DNA of 6,770 bases, from assembly GCA_009778355.1 (NCBI GenBank), contig WRJY01000197.1, positions 1 through 6,770 of the forward strand, given 5' to 3'. How positions within the stretch are numbered: the first letter of the stretch is position 1; the number at the start of each line of letters is the position of its first letter. The translations under genes were made by a program, and so were the position numbers. The notes below the pieces were generated by a model. The model was not told the DNA's origin. It ran no database searches and saw only the letters and a program-made list of their open reading frames with translations. This stretch comes from Desulfovibrionaceae bacterium. GTDB lineage: Bacteria; Pseudomonadota; Gammaproteobacteria; Burkholderiales; Burkholderiaceae_C. Below are positions 5,989-6,770 of this stretch, one piece after another.

Positions 5989-6770
5989 CGCCGAGGCGCG
6001 TCAAAGCGCGCCGCGCGCCGCTCGACGTTGGCGCGCACCGCCTCGGTCTGGTTGGGGCTGCCGATCAGCGCCTTTTGCTCGGCTGACTCGGCCAGCAGCA
6101 CATCGGCCACGCTCTGGCCCGTGGCGGCGTTCAGCAGGCGCTTGCCGGCGCGGATCGCATCCGGGTTTTTCTGCGCGATCTCGCGCGCCAGCGCCAGCGC
6201 ATCGGCCAGCGGATCGGCGGCCACGCGCGTTGCCAGGCCCAGCGCGACCGCTTCCGCGCCGGAAAAAACGCGGCCCGTGTAGGTCAACTCGCGCACCACG
6301 TCGCCGCGCGCCAGCTCGCGCATCAGCGCCATGCCGCCCATGTCGGGCACCAGACCCCACTTGATTTCCATCACCGACATCCTGGCGTCCGGCGCGACCA
6401 GCCGCACGTCGGCCCCCAGCGCCACCTGCAAGCCGCCGCCGAAGGCAACGCCATGCACCGCCGCTATCACCGGCGCCGGCACCTCGCGCCAGACCATGAC
6501 GGCGTACTGCGCGGCGTTGCACAGGCCATGCGTGCGTTCGAGCAAGTCCTTGCCGGCCAGGTTTTCGCCGATCGCGCCGACGCCGCGGGCTTGCATGCGC
6601 TCGAAGGACTGCATGTCCAGCCCGGCGCAAAAAGCCTTGCCGCGCCCGGCCAGCACCACCGCGCGCACGCTTTCATCGCTCTGCAGCCGCGTGCCGGCGT
6701 CGATGAGCGCATCGAACATCGCGGCGTCGAGCGCGTTCATCTTGTCGGCGCGCGCCATGTGCAACTCGAC
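5985..6770 (-). CDS. Crotonase-family protein (enoyl-CoA hydratase/isomerase), 5' end outside window
   Basis: The visible 261 residues cover nearly a whole crotonase; the frame stays open through the window edge (VELHMARADKMNALD), so about 10-15 N-terminal residues are probably missing and the apparent starts near 6758-6764 are internal. Motifs: GRGKAFCAGLD (42-52 of the visible part), contributing one oxyanion-hole amide, and HGVAFGGGLQVALGAD (106-121) with the second. At the two catalytic Glu positions of rat enoyl-CoA hydratase (144 and 164, 20 apart) this protein has Gln115 and Glu135 (in SVMEIKWGLVPDMGG). One acid is therefore lost, which suits a double-bond isomerase or another crotonase reaction better than a classical hydratase. 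It converges on the fused dehydrogenase and overlaps its stop by 4 nt. Its promoter lies outside the window, so co-regulation cannot be judged. Confidence 0.9.
   Translation of the reverse strand, partial: VELHMARADKMNALDAAMFDALIDAGTRLQSDESVRAVVLAGRGKAFCAGLDMQSFERMQARGVGAIGENLAGKDLLERTHGLCNAAQYAVMVWREVPAPVIAAVHGVAFGGGLQVALGADVRLVAPDARMSVMEIKWGLVPDMGGMALMRELARGDVVRELTYTGRVFSGAEAVALGLATRVAADPLADALALAREIAQKNPDAIRAGKRLLNAATGQSVADVLLAESAEQKALIGSPNQTEAVRANVERRAARFDAPRR

Noticed and set aside
6756..6764. True start codon of the crotonase at 6758 (ATG) or 6764 (TTG)
   Set aside because: The frame continues to the edge as VELH, matching the first beta-strand of crotonases, so the start lies outside the window.

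Overview
The window is a compact, GC-rich (by eye roughly two thirds G+C) catabolic gene cluster in which every recognisable gene acts on acyl-CoA thioesters. Base composition, the protein sequences and a GC-rich intergenic hairpin repeat all suggest a betaproteobacterium of the Burkholderiales, perhaps Comamonadaceae. That assignment is an inference; no marker gene is present. I see no mobile element, CRISPR array, tRNA or rRNA.

Layout. A leftward (minus-strand) unit starts at 3532 and reads: FAS1-like/MaoC-type hotdog-fold hydratase (2654-3532), acyl-CoA dehydrogenase (1497-2657, overlapping the hydratase by an ATGA), a 215-nt gap carrying an inverted pair of GC-rich hairpin repeats and a G-quadruplex motif, then a class III (CaiB/BaiF) CoA transferase (91-1281). 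The first 45 nt may hold the start of another minus-strand gene. From a 128-nt divergent region (3533-3660) a single long plus-strand gene runs the other way: a 775-residue protein made of two fused acyl-CoA dehydrogenase modules (3661-5988). A minus-strand crotonase gene (5985 to beyond 6770, 5' end outside the window) meets it tail to tail with a 4-nt overlap of the stop codons.

How the genes may work together. The CoA transferase would load a carboxylic acid onto CoA, the dehydrogenases would introduce a 2,3 double bond, and the hotdog hydratase and crotonase would hydrate or isomerise the product. A class III CoA transferase beside a FAS1-like hydratase resembles mesaconate/itaconate-type (C5 branched dicarboxylate) pathways, but the citramalyl-CoA lyase that would confirm this is not in the window. 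The fused dehydrogenase resembles the two-subunit acyl-CoA dehydrogenases that act on bulky CoA esters in actinobacteria. The true substrate cannot be read from the sequence.

The most notable observation is the division of labour inside the fused dehydrogenase: each half keeps the FAD or catalytic motifs that the other has lost, implying one composite active site per chain. I do not see a clearly unprecedented system here; the remaining findings are modest and mostly regulatory or enzymological.
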